A DNA stretch of 64,000 nt from Echinometra lucunter (GCA_029962745.1 CM057157.1:6074271-6138270), one strand, 5' to 3'; counted from the first letter of the stretch, positions 10,836 through 23,190 are shown. A program made the numbers and translations. Notes: generated from the sequence alone by a model not told the origin.

Positions 10836-12348
10836 CAAATACATACATTTTGTGCCCATCACGATCTAAAAGAGTGTTTTACACCGACGAGCATACACGT
10901 ATCTCTGTCATATTAAATGTCTCTTTAAGGGGGGGGGGGGATTTTCTTTTCTGTACAATCCCAACGTAGCATGTACCTAAGGTGACATGCATGGTTTTTT
11001 TTTTTTTTTTTTTTGGTATTACCGTACATCAATGCCTCAGTGACATACCAAAGATAAATTGGCTTTTAAAGGTGTCTTTTCAAAGTGAAGCTTAAAGGCA
11101 TTCAAACTAGTCTTTCATATCTTGAAGACATCTTATTGTACTGAAAAGTCAATGCACCTGAGCTCGTCCAGAGCTCGTCTTCCACAATCATGAATGAATA
11201 GGTTTCCAATGTTATTTTAAGCTCTCAGTAATGCCATTTGTTGCCTAAGTGAAAGGGCTTTGATCAGTCAAGTTTGAGCGGAGTAGTGCTTTTATTTCTT
11301 TTTACTCGTACAGTATTTTCAAAGCACAAAAAGCTGAAGTTGGACTAAAGTAAACCAGAGCTTGATGACAGGTGCACTCTTTGTAATTGCCAAATTCCTT
11401 ATGAAACAGGCTCTGAATAACCAGACCTTCTTGACGGAGCAATAATACTTGCATTTTAAAGGGATGATCCTCCTTTCCCCAAATTAAACGAAAGTTCAAT
11501 ATACTATGCATGTAAGTGATTTTCTCTGTATGTCATAAGCATTTATAGCACATGAAAAGGAAATGCGGTATCGGGCATCACATTAAAAACAGCAGGGGAG
11601 AATGATTTGGAATAAAACGAACCAGTGGAGAAAGTGCGATCAAGATTACACAGCTCACACAGCGTAGTACAATTAACATTTGGACCTTTGTGTTTGAATT
11701 TTCCTCGAATTCGACTTGCAGTTGAATACAAAAAGGCAAGAATAAAATATGAGATTGTGTATATGAATCAGCTTATTCGTGATTTTTGATAATGTATTGA
11801 AGGTGATTGACACTCATGTCCCTTTGATGAAGACCTTAAACAAAAGAAAAAATTCTCAATGAATTACTCTAGTGAATTTTACATTTTACCATGCATAAAT
11901 TCGTCCGATGAATGCTGGGATAATAGCTTGCATTAATTCGTAAGCAAATACCATTTCTGCCAACCATTTCTGCCAACCATTTCTGCCAACTATTTGGTAA
12001 TACAATCCTACTCTCATAGTCACATTTCATGGAGTCTTCAAAAAGCTGAATTGTAGCTTTAAGAAAGCGTAGGCATTTCTAATCACCTCGGGTTAACAAT
12101 GGATCGTTAGTGGGGCTCCGTATTGATACTTTTGTCCCAGACGTCTATAGGCTCTATAGTACAGGAGATTCATTCAGGACCATGCAATAGTGAGTGGATT
12201 TCGAGGAAATACAAGAACAAATCTCTATAGCTGGGGCTGTAGTGAAAAAATAGAGAAAGAAGCAGGAGAAAAAAAACTACAGAGAGAAATGAAAATGGAT
12301 AAAAATTGGGCAGAGTGAGGTGCGCAACGCATCCTGCGCCAGCCTACG
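10836..12348. other. No gene recognised
   Basis: Mostly unique AT-rich sequence with a G11 run near 10929-10939, a T22 run near 10994-11015 and a three-copy 13-bp repeat of AACCATTTCTGCC at about 11951-11990. The short open frames lack recognisable domains. Confidence 0.4.
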
Positions 12349-12722
12349 CTGACTGCCGCCACCTAGCTGACTGCCGCCACCTAGCTGACTGCCGCCACCT
12401 AGCTGACTGCCGCCACCTAGCTGACTGCCGCCACCTAGCTGACTGCCGCCACCTAGCTGACTGCCGCCACCTAGCTGACTGCCGCCACCTAGCTGACTGC
12501 CGCCACCTAGCTGACTGCCGCCACCTAGCTGACTGCCGCCACCTAGCTGACTGCCGCCACCTAGCTGACTGCCGCCACCTAGCTGACTGCCGCCACCTAG
12601 CTGACTGCCGCCACCTAGCTGACTGCCGCCACCTAGCTGACTGCCGCCACCTAGCTGACTGCCGCCACCTAGCTGACTGCCGCCACCTAGCTGACTGCCG
12701 CCACCTAGCTGACTGCCGCCAC
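12349..12722. repeat. Perfect 18-bp minisatellite, about 21 copies
   Basis: GACTGCCGCCACCTAGCT is repeated head to tail with no visible mismatch. Because the period is a multiple of three, both strands stay open (DCRHLA on plus, WRQSAR on minus), which creates artefactual open frames. Confidence 0.95.
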
Positions 12723-12725
12723 GAC

Positions 12726-13560
12726 CCCATGCACCATAGCCTAGGTATTTTGGGGCCCATCATGTATTTTGTTAAAGAATTATCACCTCTATGCCATTAA
12801 AAAGAGTAAATATATTTTTCCTCACTCGCTGTGCTCGCTCGTATAATATTTAGATATATGTCTTTGAAAGCAAATAGATTAGGTAGGAGAGGTGACCAAA
12901 TATATCACAATAGGTATCTTAAAGGCCCATCGTGTATTTTGCCGAAGAACTTTTACTTCTACCATGAAAAGGAGTATTTTTCCTCACTCGCTACGCTCGC
13001 TTGTACAATATTCAGATACAAAATGGATTTGGGAAAGCAAACGAATTCGGCAAGCGAGGCCCATCATGTACTTTGATGAAGAGTTATCACCTACCAGAAA
13101 AAGAGTATATATATTTTTCCTCGCTCTCTGCATGCGTTCGCTCGTATGATATTTAGATACAAGATGGTCTTTGAAAGCAAATAAATTAGGTAAGAGAGGT
13201 GACCAAAATATCAAAATAGATATCTTAAAGGCCCATCATGTATTTTGATGAAGAACTTTCACTTCTACCATGAAAATGATTATATGATAAGGAGTATATA
13301 GATTTTTTTTCTTCGCTCGCTGTGCTCGCTCGTATAATATTACGATTTAGGATGGTCTTTGAAAGCGAATGAATCATGTGAGAGAGGTGATATGATTTAG
13401 ATATCTTTAAGCCCATCATGTCGTTTGATGAAGATCTATCACTTCTACGAAAGAGAGTGTATATTTTTCCTCGCTCGCTGCGCTCGCTCGTATTATATTT
13501 AGATAGAGAATGTTTTCGGAAAGCTAACACATTCAGCAAGTGAGGTGAACAAATATAATT
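12726..13560. repeat. About 160-bp tandem repeat, five diverged copies
   Basis: Each copy contains a CTCGCTCGCTGCGCTCGCTCGTA-like block (shown here only in part), TAATATTTAGATA, GAAAGC.AA..ATT and GGCCCATCATGTA.TTTGATGAAGA. The TATAATATT landmark occurs at about 12842, 13002, 13145, 13332 and 13490. Confidence 0.8.
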
Positions 13561-14030
13561 TAGAAGGAAAATATAATAGAGGCACACAATTGAACATGCC
13601 TCGAGGGCTTTATACAGTTAATTTGTCGACGTTGGTCGTCGGCAATCGGAGGCATAATTTGTCGGCAATCTGGCCTCTACACCCCCCCCCCCCCATTTTA
13701 AAAAAAAGTCTAGCGACGCCCCTGAAAAGAACACTATTTGGCACTACAAGCTTACAGCCCGTGTCTAGTTTTGGTAAATCTAAGAATATTCATTTACAAA
13801 GTATGAATCCATTGTCAGATAAACACATTAGTATTGATACTATTCGTGTTTTCTGCCTTGCTATGCATGCTATTTGGGAAATTGTGAATGCATTACTTAA
13901 TGGGGGTCTAGGGAGAAGTAATGAAATTCGAGTGATATCACTAATATAACATTGAAAATAAACCATGGTTGAAATTTATTTTGGGGCGGGGCTGACGCCC
14001 CCAAGCCCCCCTCCAGTACGCCAGTGATTC
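13561..14030. mobile_element. Dispersed repeat shared with 8.5 kb
   Basis: The segment from AAGAACACTATTTGGCACTA (13727) to TACGCCAGTG (about 14025) matches 8477-8690. It is preceded by GACGCCCCTG and a C15 run, and it ends with a sequence resembling an hAT terminus. Likely a non-autonomous transposon copy. Family uncertain. Confidence 0.45.
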
Positions 14031-14209
14031 TTTGTTTTCATGCTTCTTATAACCTTTTCTCTAATTTATGTTATTTCATTTTATCTCATACATGTATTTA
14101 TCTCTTTTCTTAAGTCCTCCTTTATTTTTCCATCATTTCTTTTATCTTTTCCTAGGCACTTACATTTTCTTCTATCTTGATCTCTTTCTGTCTTTCCATA
14201 TGTTATCGT

Positions 14210-15900
14210 TTCATGGTATAATCGGCTAAGAATATGAAATGTCTTGTGAACTTTTATTCAACTTTTCATGCGGGATGTCATTTTGAACTTCGCGAAGCTT
14301 CAGCGCGGCCGCTATTGTCAGAGCGGAATGCATATAGGGCAAGTGTGGCGAACGAAAGTTAAAACAATAAGGTCCACACAACTTGCTAAGTATAGTGACC
14401 TATATCAGGATAAAGCTGAAAATCCCTCCTATTTCATGGTATAATCGGCTAAGAATATGAAATGTCTTGCGAACTTTTATGCAACTTTTCATGCGGCATG
14501 TCAGTTTGAACTGTGCGAAGCTTCAGTGCGGGCGTTATTGTCAGAGCGAAATGAATATATTTAGGGTAAATGGGGCGTACGAAAGATGAAACAGTAAGGT
14601 CCACACAACTTGCTAAGTATAGTGACCTATATCAGGATAAAGCTGAAAAGCTCCCCCTATTTTATGGTATAATCAGCTAAGAATATGAAATGTCTTGCGA
14701 ACTTTTATGCAACTTTTCATGCGGCATGTCAGTTTGAACTGTGCGAAGCTTCAGTGCGGGCGTTATTGTCAGAGCGAAATGAATATATTTAGGGTAAATG
14801 GGGCGTACGAAAGATGAAACAGTAAGGTCCACACAACTTGCTAAGTATAGTGACCTATATCAGGATAAAGCTGAAAAGCTCCCCCTATTTTATGGTATAA
14901 TCAGCTAAGAATATGAAATGTCTTGCGAACTTTTATTCAACTTTTCATGCGGGATATAATTTTGAACTACGCGAAACTTCAGTGCGGGCGCTATTGTCAG
15001 AGCGGAATGCATATATTTAGGGTAAATGTGGCGTACGAAAGTTGAAACAATAAGGTCCACACAACTTGCTAAGTATAGTGACCTATATCAGGATAAAGCT
15101 GAAAATCTCCTCTTTTTCATGGTATAATCAGCTAAGAATATGAAATGTCTTGCGAACTTTTATTCAACTTTTCATGCGGCATGTCATTTTGAACTACGCG
15201 AAGCTTCAGTGCGGGCGCTATTGTCAGAGCGAAATGCATATATTTAGGGTAAATGTCTCGAACGAAAGTTGAAACAGTAAGGTCCACACAACTTGCTAAA
15301 TATAGTGACCTATATCAGGATAAAGCTGAAAGTCTCCTCTATTTCATGGTATAATCAGCTAAGAATATGAAATGTCTTGCGAACTTTTATTCAACTTTTC
15401 ATGCGGGATGTCATCTTTGAACTATGCGAAGCTTCAGTGCGGGCGCTATTGTCAGAGCGGAATGCATATATTTAGGGTAAATGTGGCGAACGAAAGTTGA
15501 AACAGTAAGGTCCAAACAACTTGCTAAATATAGTGACCTATATCAGAATAAAGCTGAAAATCTTCTCTATTTCATGGTATAATCAGCTAAGAATATGAAA
15601 TGTCTTGCGAGCTTTTATTCAACTTTTCATGCGGGATGTCATTTTGAACTGTGCGAAGCTTCAGTGCCGCCGCTATTGTCAGAGCGGATTGCATATAGTT
15701 AGCGTAAATGTGGCGAACGAAAGTTGAAACAGTAAGGTCCACACAACTTGCTAAATATAGTGACCTATATCAGGATAAAGCTGAAAATCTCCTCTATTTC
15801 ATGGTATAATTAGCTAAGAATATGAAATGTCTTGCGAACTTTTATTCAACTTTTCATGCTGGATGTCAGTTTGAACTGTGCGAAGCTTCAGTGCGGACGT
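14210..15900. repeat. Satellite of 227-bp monomers, 7.4 copies
   Basis: The landmark ATGGTATAAT occurs at about 14213, 14436, 14664, 14892, 15119, 15346, 15573 and 15801, giving a period of 223-228 bp. Each monomer includes AAGAATATGAAATGTCTTGC, CGAAGCTTCAGTGCGG, ATTGTCAGAGCG and GTGACCTATATCAGGATAAA. Monomers beginning near 14436 and 14664 are almost identical. The last copy stops after about 100 bp near 15900. Confidence 0.9.
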
Positions 15901-17220
15901 TCTTCTTTTGGGGGAAATTCTGTCATAAAGTTCAATTTTATGTTTCACAATAGCTATGAAATAGAATATAGCCCTAAATAAGAAAATAGATCATTCATAT
16001 GAGCCATTTCAGTTCTCTTATACTTTTTAAAGCAGTAAATAAAAACTTTTCAACTAATTTTTTATCGTGAAAATTTATTTCCTTTTTCTTTCGGACCTTT
16101 TGTCGACACCCTAATTGGTCGCTGGACTTGTGGTCGCCAGATTCAAGGAGCGGAGAGTTTTTACAGATGAAAGGATCTGATTCTGGGCGTCGTTAATCTG
16201 CTTTAAAAAATGAGTAATATATACATCCAAGAGCCCCCAACGAATGGAAAGGTAATGTTATTATCGCTGTACATTATTTTCAAGGAATAGTTNNNNNNNN
16301 NNNNNNNNNNNNNNNNNNNNNNNNNNNNNNNNNNNNNNNNNNNNNNNNNNNNNNNNNNNNNNNNNNNNNNNNNNNNNNNNNNNNNNNNNNNNNNNNNNNN
16401 NNNNNNNNNNNNNNNNNNNNNNNNNNNNNNNNNNNNNNNNNNNNNNNNNNNNNNNNNNNNNNNNNNNNNNNNNNNNNNNNNNNNNNNNNNNNNNNNNNNN
16501 NNNNNNNNNNNNNNNNNNNNNNNNNNNNNNNNNNNNNNNNNNNNNNNNNNNNNNNNNNNNNNNNNNNNNNNNNNNNNNNNNNNNNNNNNNNNNNNNNNNN
16601 NNNNNNNNNNNNNNNNNNNNNNNNNNNNNNNNNNNNNNNNNNNNNNNNNNNNNNNNNNNNNNNNNNNNNNNNNNNNNNNNNNNNNNNNNNNNNNNNNNNN
16701 NNNNNNNNNNNNNNNNNNNNNNNNNNNNNNNNNNNNNNNNNNNNNNNNNNNNNNNNNNNNNNNNNNNNNNNNNNNNNNNNNNNNNNNNNNNNTCCTTTTT
16801 TGACATATCTTCCATCTTTATTCACTAAATGGTTCTTTCAACATAACACACACAGAGATTGCACAAATCTTATTTTTTCAATATTCATGTAAAGGAATTG
16901 TCACAGCAAGAGTAATCATTCTGACATTTAAACGTAGATATTAGTACTGCAGAACGTTACTTCTAAAGCTCAACGTGGAGAGGTGCCCAGTACATATTGC
17001 TTTCATACTCTGACTCAAGAACTCCTTCCCTAAAATTTCACAACTTTGAAGAGGACCCATGCAAACTGACCCTAAAAATGTCATTGCCTAGACCCCAGCA
17101 AAAGAGTTGGTGAGGAGCCCTGTTTTATCTATTAAAAGTAGGATGAAAAAGTCCCCCTCCCCCAAGTCATAAATTGTGCCTTAACATGCATTTTGTTCTT
17201 GTTATTCTTCTTTATTTTAG
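15901..17220. other. Intron or intergenic DNA with a 500-N gap
   Basis: No coding signal apart from the exon that begins at 17221. Positions 16293-16792 are exactly 500 N. The stretch just before 17221 ends with a pyrimidine-rich tract and TTTTAG, an expected splice acceptor. Confidence 0.6.
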
Positions 17221-17356
17221 GCTGAAGACCTATCCCTGTATCCTATCTCAGACAAGGAGTATCGTTTCCAGTCCTTTGCATCCTGCGAGTACAATGGACA
17301 GATCTACATGACACCACAAGACTTTCTAGAGTCTGTCACAGAGGGCAATCCAAGAC
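17221..17356 (+). CDS. Internal exon of a MICU2/MICU3-like gene
   Basis: A single 136-bp exon, preceded by TTTATTTTAG and followed by GTAAGT. In frame 0 it encodes 45 codons plus one base with no stop. The peptide contains RFQSFAS, then YMTPQDFLESVTEGNPR, which matches the conserved F.MTP.DF..S/AVT segment at the start of the first EF-hand lobe of mitochondrial calcium uptake proteins. MICU proteins sit in the mitochondrial intermembrane space and gate the calcium uniporter. The wording of the segment looks closer to MICU2/MICU3 than MICU1, but I cannot align it. No other MICU exon was recognised in the window; upstream exons may lie in or beyond the gap at 16293-16792. The flanking intron carries an 880-bp foldback transposon. 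Confidence 0.65.
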
Positions 17357-17751
17357 GTAAGTTTGCTGTTGTATGACATCTGCTTAACACTTACCCTAAC
17401 CTTAAAACGTATTATAACCCTTAACCCATCCTGGTATTTTTGAGGCAAAGATGACAAAGTCTACATACTGGGCAGGGTTGATAATTAGCCTTAACTCAAG
17501 GATAAAGGACTTCAATTCTAAATGATCTCATTGACAGTAGTTTGTAAGGTTGCATGGCAAGTGCCTTACCAATTTCCATATTTATCATGCCAGGAAAAGA
17601 GAAAGGTCCGTTTGTAAAGGGTCTTTTTCTTGCTGCATTAGATAGCCCTGTCCAAGTTGGAATCAACATCTTTAGAAATAAAGTCATTCTTATTATAAAG
17701 AGCCAAAGGGTTGTTAGGTTTAATGCCTTTATGGCTCTGCTCTTAGTAAGG

Positions 17752-18631
17752 CAGGGTTCCTACTTATCCGAGTTGTATTGGCGAGTTGTGGCGAGCTGCC
17801 TCAAAGAGGTACTCGCAATGACTCGCGTAAAGCTCTTCTTGGAACTCAGGATAACTCGCGACAACTTGGCACGACTCGGCGTAACTCGTTGCAACTCTCC
17901 ACTACTCTCCTTGAAGTCGCGAGCAGTTCCCACATTTTCGAACATGTTCAAATTTTTCCTGACTCGTAACTCAAGCTGAACTTGCTTAAACTCGTAACAT
18001 ACTTGCATTACTTGTAACAAGCTCGTGATGCACTCTTCATAACTTGTAGTAACTCGCCACCTTCAAGTATACTCAATCTTGTGGGCAATTCAGCATGACT
18101 CGTAGCACAATCGTCGTGCTCGTACTCTCTTCTTGGAAACTCAAATAGCACTCACGTATTTAGCTCAAGTTACAAGGAGGCGATGATGATTTTGAACATG
18201 TTTAAAATTTTCACCGACTCGAGCTGAATACTCGTGTGCTATTTGAGTTTCCAAGAGTAGAGTACGAGCACGACGATTGTGCTACGAGTCACGCCGAGTT
18301 GCCCACAAGATATTAGTATACTTGAAAGATGGCGAGTTGCTACAGTGTATGAAGATTGCATTGCGAGCTTGTTACAAGTAATCCAAGTATATTACGAGTT
18401 TAGCGAGTTTCAGATCGAGTTACAACGGGTCAGTGAAAATTTTGAACACGTTCGAAAATGTGGGAACTGCTCGCGACTTCAAGGAGAGTAGTGGAGAGTT
18501 TGCAACAAGTTACGCTGAGCCATGCCGAGTTGTCGCGAGTTATCCCGAGTTACAAGAGAGCTTTACGCAAGTGTTTGTGAGTACCTCTCTGAGGCAATTC
18601 GCCAATACAACTCGGCTAAGTGGGAACCCTG
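17752..18631. mobile_element. 880-bp foldback element, hAT-like ends
   Basis: The two halves are near-perfect reverse complements over their whole length: CAGGGTTCCTACTTATCCGA at the left matches the complement of the right end at 18612-18631, and internal blocks pair through the centre near 18180. The sequence is studded with GAGTT/ACTCG motifs. Ends of the type CAGGGTTCC are typical of hAT elements. The flanks CTTAGTAAGG and CTTAAAGG may be an imperfect 8-bp target duplication. No coding capacity. It lies downstream of the MICU exon, presumably in its intron. Confidence 0.75.
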
Positions 18632-19565
18632 CTTAAAGGATATGCTTCACCTTGGTTGAAAAGAAGAGTTGAAGGGTTAAAGCTTGTTATTTTACCTGAT
18701 TGCGAAAGAAGCATTGTGTACTCTTGAAAACTGTGTAATCCGTCAAATTTGAAGTCACACTGATTCCCATGGAGTTAAATTACGTGTCTGAGAATTGTCT
18801 GTAGCAGCCACCAGTCTGTAAAGGCTGCACTTTTTGTTTCACTAAGGTGGCCACTATAGACCAGGTTTCACTGTATATCAAAAGCTCCACACCAAATCAA
18901 AGTTAACCTCATAGGACTTGATACAGAATTAGTGCCCCCTTCTAGCTCTCAATGTTATCAGGTTTTTTGTTCACTTGAGATGATATATGGGATGGATAAA
19001 AGGGACAGTACTGCTAGCCTTTTTCAATAGTCCTGTCATCTTTCAGCATAGTTCTCATGGGCACTCGAAGGATGGGAATGTCGAAAAATGACAAATCCAA
19101 CATTCATATTTTATGTGCTGAAAGTTGCCAAACTTACATGGAGGTTCGGAAGTGTTGTCAGTTGTTTGCGGGATGCGGAAAGCTTTCCCAAGAACTACAT
19201 TTGTGAAATTTGGCCAAACTAAAAGGAACAATTGGCGATGCTTTTAAACCTGCTTCAGCTGTACAAAACATTGTACATGTATACTTTTAACAGGAGCAGG
19301 GGGGGGGGGGGAGTGGAAGGAGGTTTGAAGAGGTGTTATTAGTGGCAGACTAGATGTCAATGTTGCTCCAAGACTTAAAAAAAAAAAATCTATATTTAGA
19401 AGGAATCATCTAGATGGCCGACCCTTTTGTTTGCTTTTGTTGGTAATTTATGACTGTCTACATGTCAGGGTGCATGCATGCATTCAGATGGATGTAGAGA
19501 TACATGCCAAGGTATATCTTACCATTGTCTCTCTTCAGTAAGTGCTCTTGAAAGTTCGGGAGAGT
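18632..19565. other. No gene recognised
   Basis: Putative MICU intron sequence with a G12 run near 19300 and no other exon that I could support. Confidence 0.4.
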
Positions 19566-19566
19566 T

Positions 19567-20035
19567 TGACCCAATGGTAAATTGCCATTTGGTCTACTGC
19601 CATTTCGTCCAAGCAACACACGGTCTAACATCATTTGGTCTGCTATTTCATCCATAAACATTTTGTCTAATGACCATTTAGTCCAATAATCATTTCGTAC
19701 AATAATCATTTCTCCAATGACCATTGGTCTATAACCATTTCGTCTACAACCAGTTGGTCTACAACCAGTTGGTTTACATTCATTTTGTCCAAATACCACT
19801 TAGTCTAATTATCAGTTCATCCAATATTCATTTGGTCCAATACCCACTTTGGCTAATTCCAGTTGGTTTGATATCCACATGGTCTACTCATCATCATTTC
19901 ATTCACCGACCGATTAGTCCAATGATCATTTCGTCTGCCGACCAGTTGGTCTGATAATCATTTGGTCCAATTCTCAGTTCGTCTAATGATCGTTTGGTCT
20001 AATCTTCATTTGGTCCAATATCTGTTTGGTCTAAT
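19567..20035. repeat. Degenerate 15-16-bp minisatellite
   Basis: Units of the form AACCATTTCGTCTAC, AATGACCATTTAGTCC or AATAATCATTTGGTC follow one another about 28 times with substitutions. The conserved core is CATTT followed by G-T-C. No coding signal. Confidence 0.8.
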
Positions 20036-20172
20036 GCTGCAAAAAGATATATGTTCCTACTACCACAGAGGGTTCTAATAATGATAATGGTAATATTAAT
20101 AAAAATATACTTAATATTTTTTATTACCGGTACTTGTAAGAATGATAATGTAGTAGTAGGAGTAGTAACAAT

Positions 20173-20308
20173 GAAGAAGAAGAAGAAGAAGAAGAAGAAG
20201 AAGAAGAAGAAGAAGAAGAAGAAGAAGAAGAAGAAGAAGGAGAAGAAGAAGAAGAAGAAGAAGAAGAAGAAGAAAGAAGGAGAAGAAGAAGGAGAAGAAG
20301 AAGAAGAA

Positions 20309-20339
<31 letters not shown>

Positions 20340-20370
20340 AAGAAGAAGAAGAAGAAGAAGAAGAAGAAGA
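20173..20370. repeat. (GAA)n microsatellite
   Basis: About 200 bp of GAA triplets with a few GGA and AAG interruptions. Open frames are poly-Lys/Glu or poly-Leu/Ser translations. Confidence 0.95.
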
Positions 20371-20631
20371 TTTAACAAAAAAGAATGTAACAAAACAATA
20401 ACCATTGGTAATAATATTGTTATCATTTTTGCTGTTATTTTTAAGAAAGTGCAGCCAGTGGACTATCTAGGGATTATGGTCCCTTAGTCAGAGAATAAAG
20501 TAATGCCTCTCCCCATCCCAAACTTATCTGCATTATTGTACAGGTGAAGAAGCAAAGCGACAGAGCCTTATTATTATTATTATTATCATTGTTATTATTG
20601 TTATTATTATCATTGTTATTATTATTATTTA

Positions 20632-20792
20632 CAGCAATAAATCAATGTATCTACCTATTTGCTAATCCCTCTGGGTCTAGCCGTCATTCGAGAAAAGTTT
20701 TAAGTCACAACGCGCATGCCCTGCCCGAGTATAGTACCTTCCCATCCACCAACAGCGCACGCACAGGCGCCATATTCTTCCTCTTCCTCTCT
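20632..20792 (+). repeat. Left inverted terminal repeat of DIRS
   Basis: Starts CAGCAATAAATCAATG, then GTATCTACCTATTTGCT; its complement is found at the right end of the element. Confidence 0.85.
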
Positions 20793-21026
20793 TGCTGTCA
20801 TAGAGATCACACCTATGTTGAGATAAGTCCGCGCCAAAATTAAATTTATCACAATTTTAGTGCTTTTTGGTATTGCTCAATATTCTTATTCCGTCCACCA
20901 ATTTGTAATTCTTACGTTGGTCTGACGGATTTTTCATTAGTCACAGCTCTTGACAGTATTTTCATTAGTTATTTGCCGTCGTTTCTTCCCCTTCGGCACG
21001 TTCGTTTGAACGGTGTCTGGGTCGCA

Positions 21027-21153
21027 CACACATTCCCTGGGTTCCCCTGTCTGTTGTGTTCCCTCTCCGCTGGGGTTGTTCTTTGTTTACACACATTCCC
21101 TGGGTTCCCCTGTCTGTTGTGTTCCCTCTCCGCTGGGGTTGTTCTTTGTTTAC
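21027..21153 (+). repeat. 63-bp tandem duplication in DIRS leader
   Basis: The block from ACACATTCCCTGGGTTCC to GTTCTTTGTTTAC occurs twice in direct succession with a period of 63 bp. Confidence 0.9.
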
Positions 21154-21441
21154 GCGCTTTTATTCTTAGGCAAATTTTGAATTTGGCTCTCCTCTCTCTC
21201 GAGTGCTGTTCCGTAGAAGCTGCTGCCTTTAGACATTGCTTATGTCTAATTGGTTTACAGTTTAGGCAGCTGTTCGTTTCAGCGTGGAGTGGTTCTTACT
21301 TAGTTAATTTCTACTCCTCGCTTGTTAATTTATTTGGTCCTCCTTTAGAGTTGACTCTTTTTGTTAAGCGTTCTTACGTCTTGTAGTTTCTTTCTCTGCG
21401 TTCGGGTTAACCCCTCTCGCATTTCTCATTTCAGATTCATT

Positions 21442-23190
21442 ATGTCTACGAAGTCCATGGCTTCTACGACGTGCGCCTCCCCCCCTGCGGGGACGCGCCT
21501 AGCTCTGGGGGGATTAGGGGCGAGATCTGGCTCTCGCTCTAGCATTATCTTCCCTGGAGCATCGAGCATTGGTAAGTTAGGGTTCACCTCTGATGGTACC
21601 TGACCCACGTTGAGTTTAGAGTCCGTACAGACAATAAACTCAAATGGTTTCAGGGATAAGCCCCTCTTTGCCGTCCAACGCAATAAGGGGCAACGGGATA
21701 GGAGAAAGCTCTGCCTCAGAGTTAGTACCCACGCATCCCGTGGTAACCGTGGGCCATACCCCAGACCCCGGTTCATCCCTACCCTGTGGTAGCTCTAGCC
21801 TCTCGGCTTTAGTAACGTCCACTCAGGGGTCGGTTCTTTTGGCTTCGGAGTCCCCCCGCGCTCTCAAGCGGGACGATAAAGAAATCAAAGAATCGTAAGC
21901 TTCTGGAAGGTAAATCGACCCTTAGGCGTTCTTCGGAAGCGGCTCTTGCTACTGGCTCTGTCAGTAAACGCAAGCGCCAAGCCTCTGCCCTGCCTCCCGG
22001 CGGGGCGGAGCTGGTTTCCCAGAGCCAGGCGGTATCCATACCGGCTGGGTCGGGGGGAGCTAGGAAGAAACATAGGGGCCCCTCGCGGGCTGCTGTTTCT
22101 TCAGAGCCGAGTGGTTCTAAGGAACCGGTTCTCGGTTCCAGATACCAATTTTCCGGTTACCGATTCCGGTTTTACCAGTTCCGATTTTACCGGTTATCAG
22201 GGTAGAAACCGTGGTTTCCCTATAGCTTCTACCACTGATCACAGTGGGCTGGGATCCGGTTTCACTCCTCGGGTATCCGACTCTCAACTGTTGAATACCA
22301 ACAGACAGGAGTCTTGTCGCCCAACTTGGGATCAGGCTTCTCAGAGGATGATGCCTCGTCGCAGGCGGACGTCGGCCCTCAGTCAGAGCGCGCTCTGGCT
22401 ACCAACGCTCAAGCCCTACTAGAGAAATATCTTCCTGAAGTCTATCTGACTAGTCGGGAAGATAAGACGGAAGACTTCCAAGCTTCCATTGTCCATGTCC
22501 AAGGTTCGCCCTTTGGCCAAGGACTTTGCCTTCGTTGACCAAGACACTCTTGACTTCTTCGAGTGTAAGTCCCTCTCCCCAGATCTTATCCATCTAGGCA
22601 GGAGGCTTGGGGTTTGCTTCGATGGCGGGCCCCACAGGGCGGCGGAAAGGTTTCCGAATCTGATAGAGCGGCAAGCCAGATCTGCTCTTCGTCTCACTGC
22701 ATTTCTGGGGTCACTCCTTTTGCTTCGGGTGAGGAGTCAGGAACTCCAGGTGTCAGATTAGGACATATTGCTCCTTGAAGAAGCCCTCTTATCTTTAACA
22801 GGGGCATTATGGTCGGAGCTTTCCATCATGGCGGCTCTGGCCACTGATGCCAGAAGGAAACTTGTGCTTTCCTCTCTGGGCATAGCAGAACGGGACATCC
22901 CTGCCCTTCTGGCAGATGTTCCCCATTCCGGCCAATTCCTCTTCGGAGGGAAGGTGACAGCGGTGATCCAACAAGAAGTGGACTCCCGCAAGCAAGCGGC
23001 GGAACTTTCTAGACGTCTTAAAGCCTCGGATCCTAAGCCGAAGGCTCAGGCGCCAGTCCCGCCACCTCGACCCAGGGGGGCTAAGACTTTCCCACCGCAG
23101 GTCGTGCCCAATGCCCAACAGTCATTTGGAGCTAAGGCAAGCTCTTCATCCAAGGGTAAGAAGAAGAGCAAAGGTCGTGGTCGTGGCTGA
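21442..23190 (+). pseudogene. DIRS Gag-like ORF, frameshifted
   Basis: A coding-like, GC-richer stretch runs from the ATG at 21442 to the stop near 23188 but switches frame several times (segments near 21442-21602, 21644-21898, 21946-22422, 22489-22761 and 22768-23190). The middle includes a segment reading LARRLGVCFDGGPH-like sequence and the last segment ends in a Lys/Gly/Arg-rich tail (KGKKKSKGRGRG), typical of nucleic-acid-binding Gag C-termini. DIRS ORF1 is poorly conserved, so the assignment rests on position upstream of the reverse transcriptase and on the basic tail. Confidence 0.55.

Noticed and set aside
12349..12722. CRISPR-like regular array
   Set aside because: Repeats are contiguous, with no spacers, in a eukaryotic genome.
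12306..12800. Apparent repeat protein with 21 copies of DCRHLA, and the reverse WRQSAR protein
   Set aside because: An 18-bp minisatellite is open on both strands by arithmetic; no start context, signal or flanking coding sequence supports a gene.
16261..16825. Long frames across the N run (also at 27526-28183, 49313-49918 and 61043-61633)
   Set aside because: They consist almost entirely of unknown bases.
20051..20426. Poly-Lys/Glu and poly-Leu/Ser frames
   Set aside because: Translations of the GAA microsatellite.
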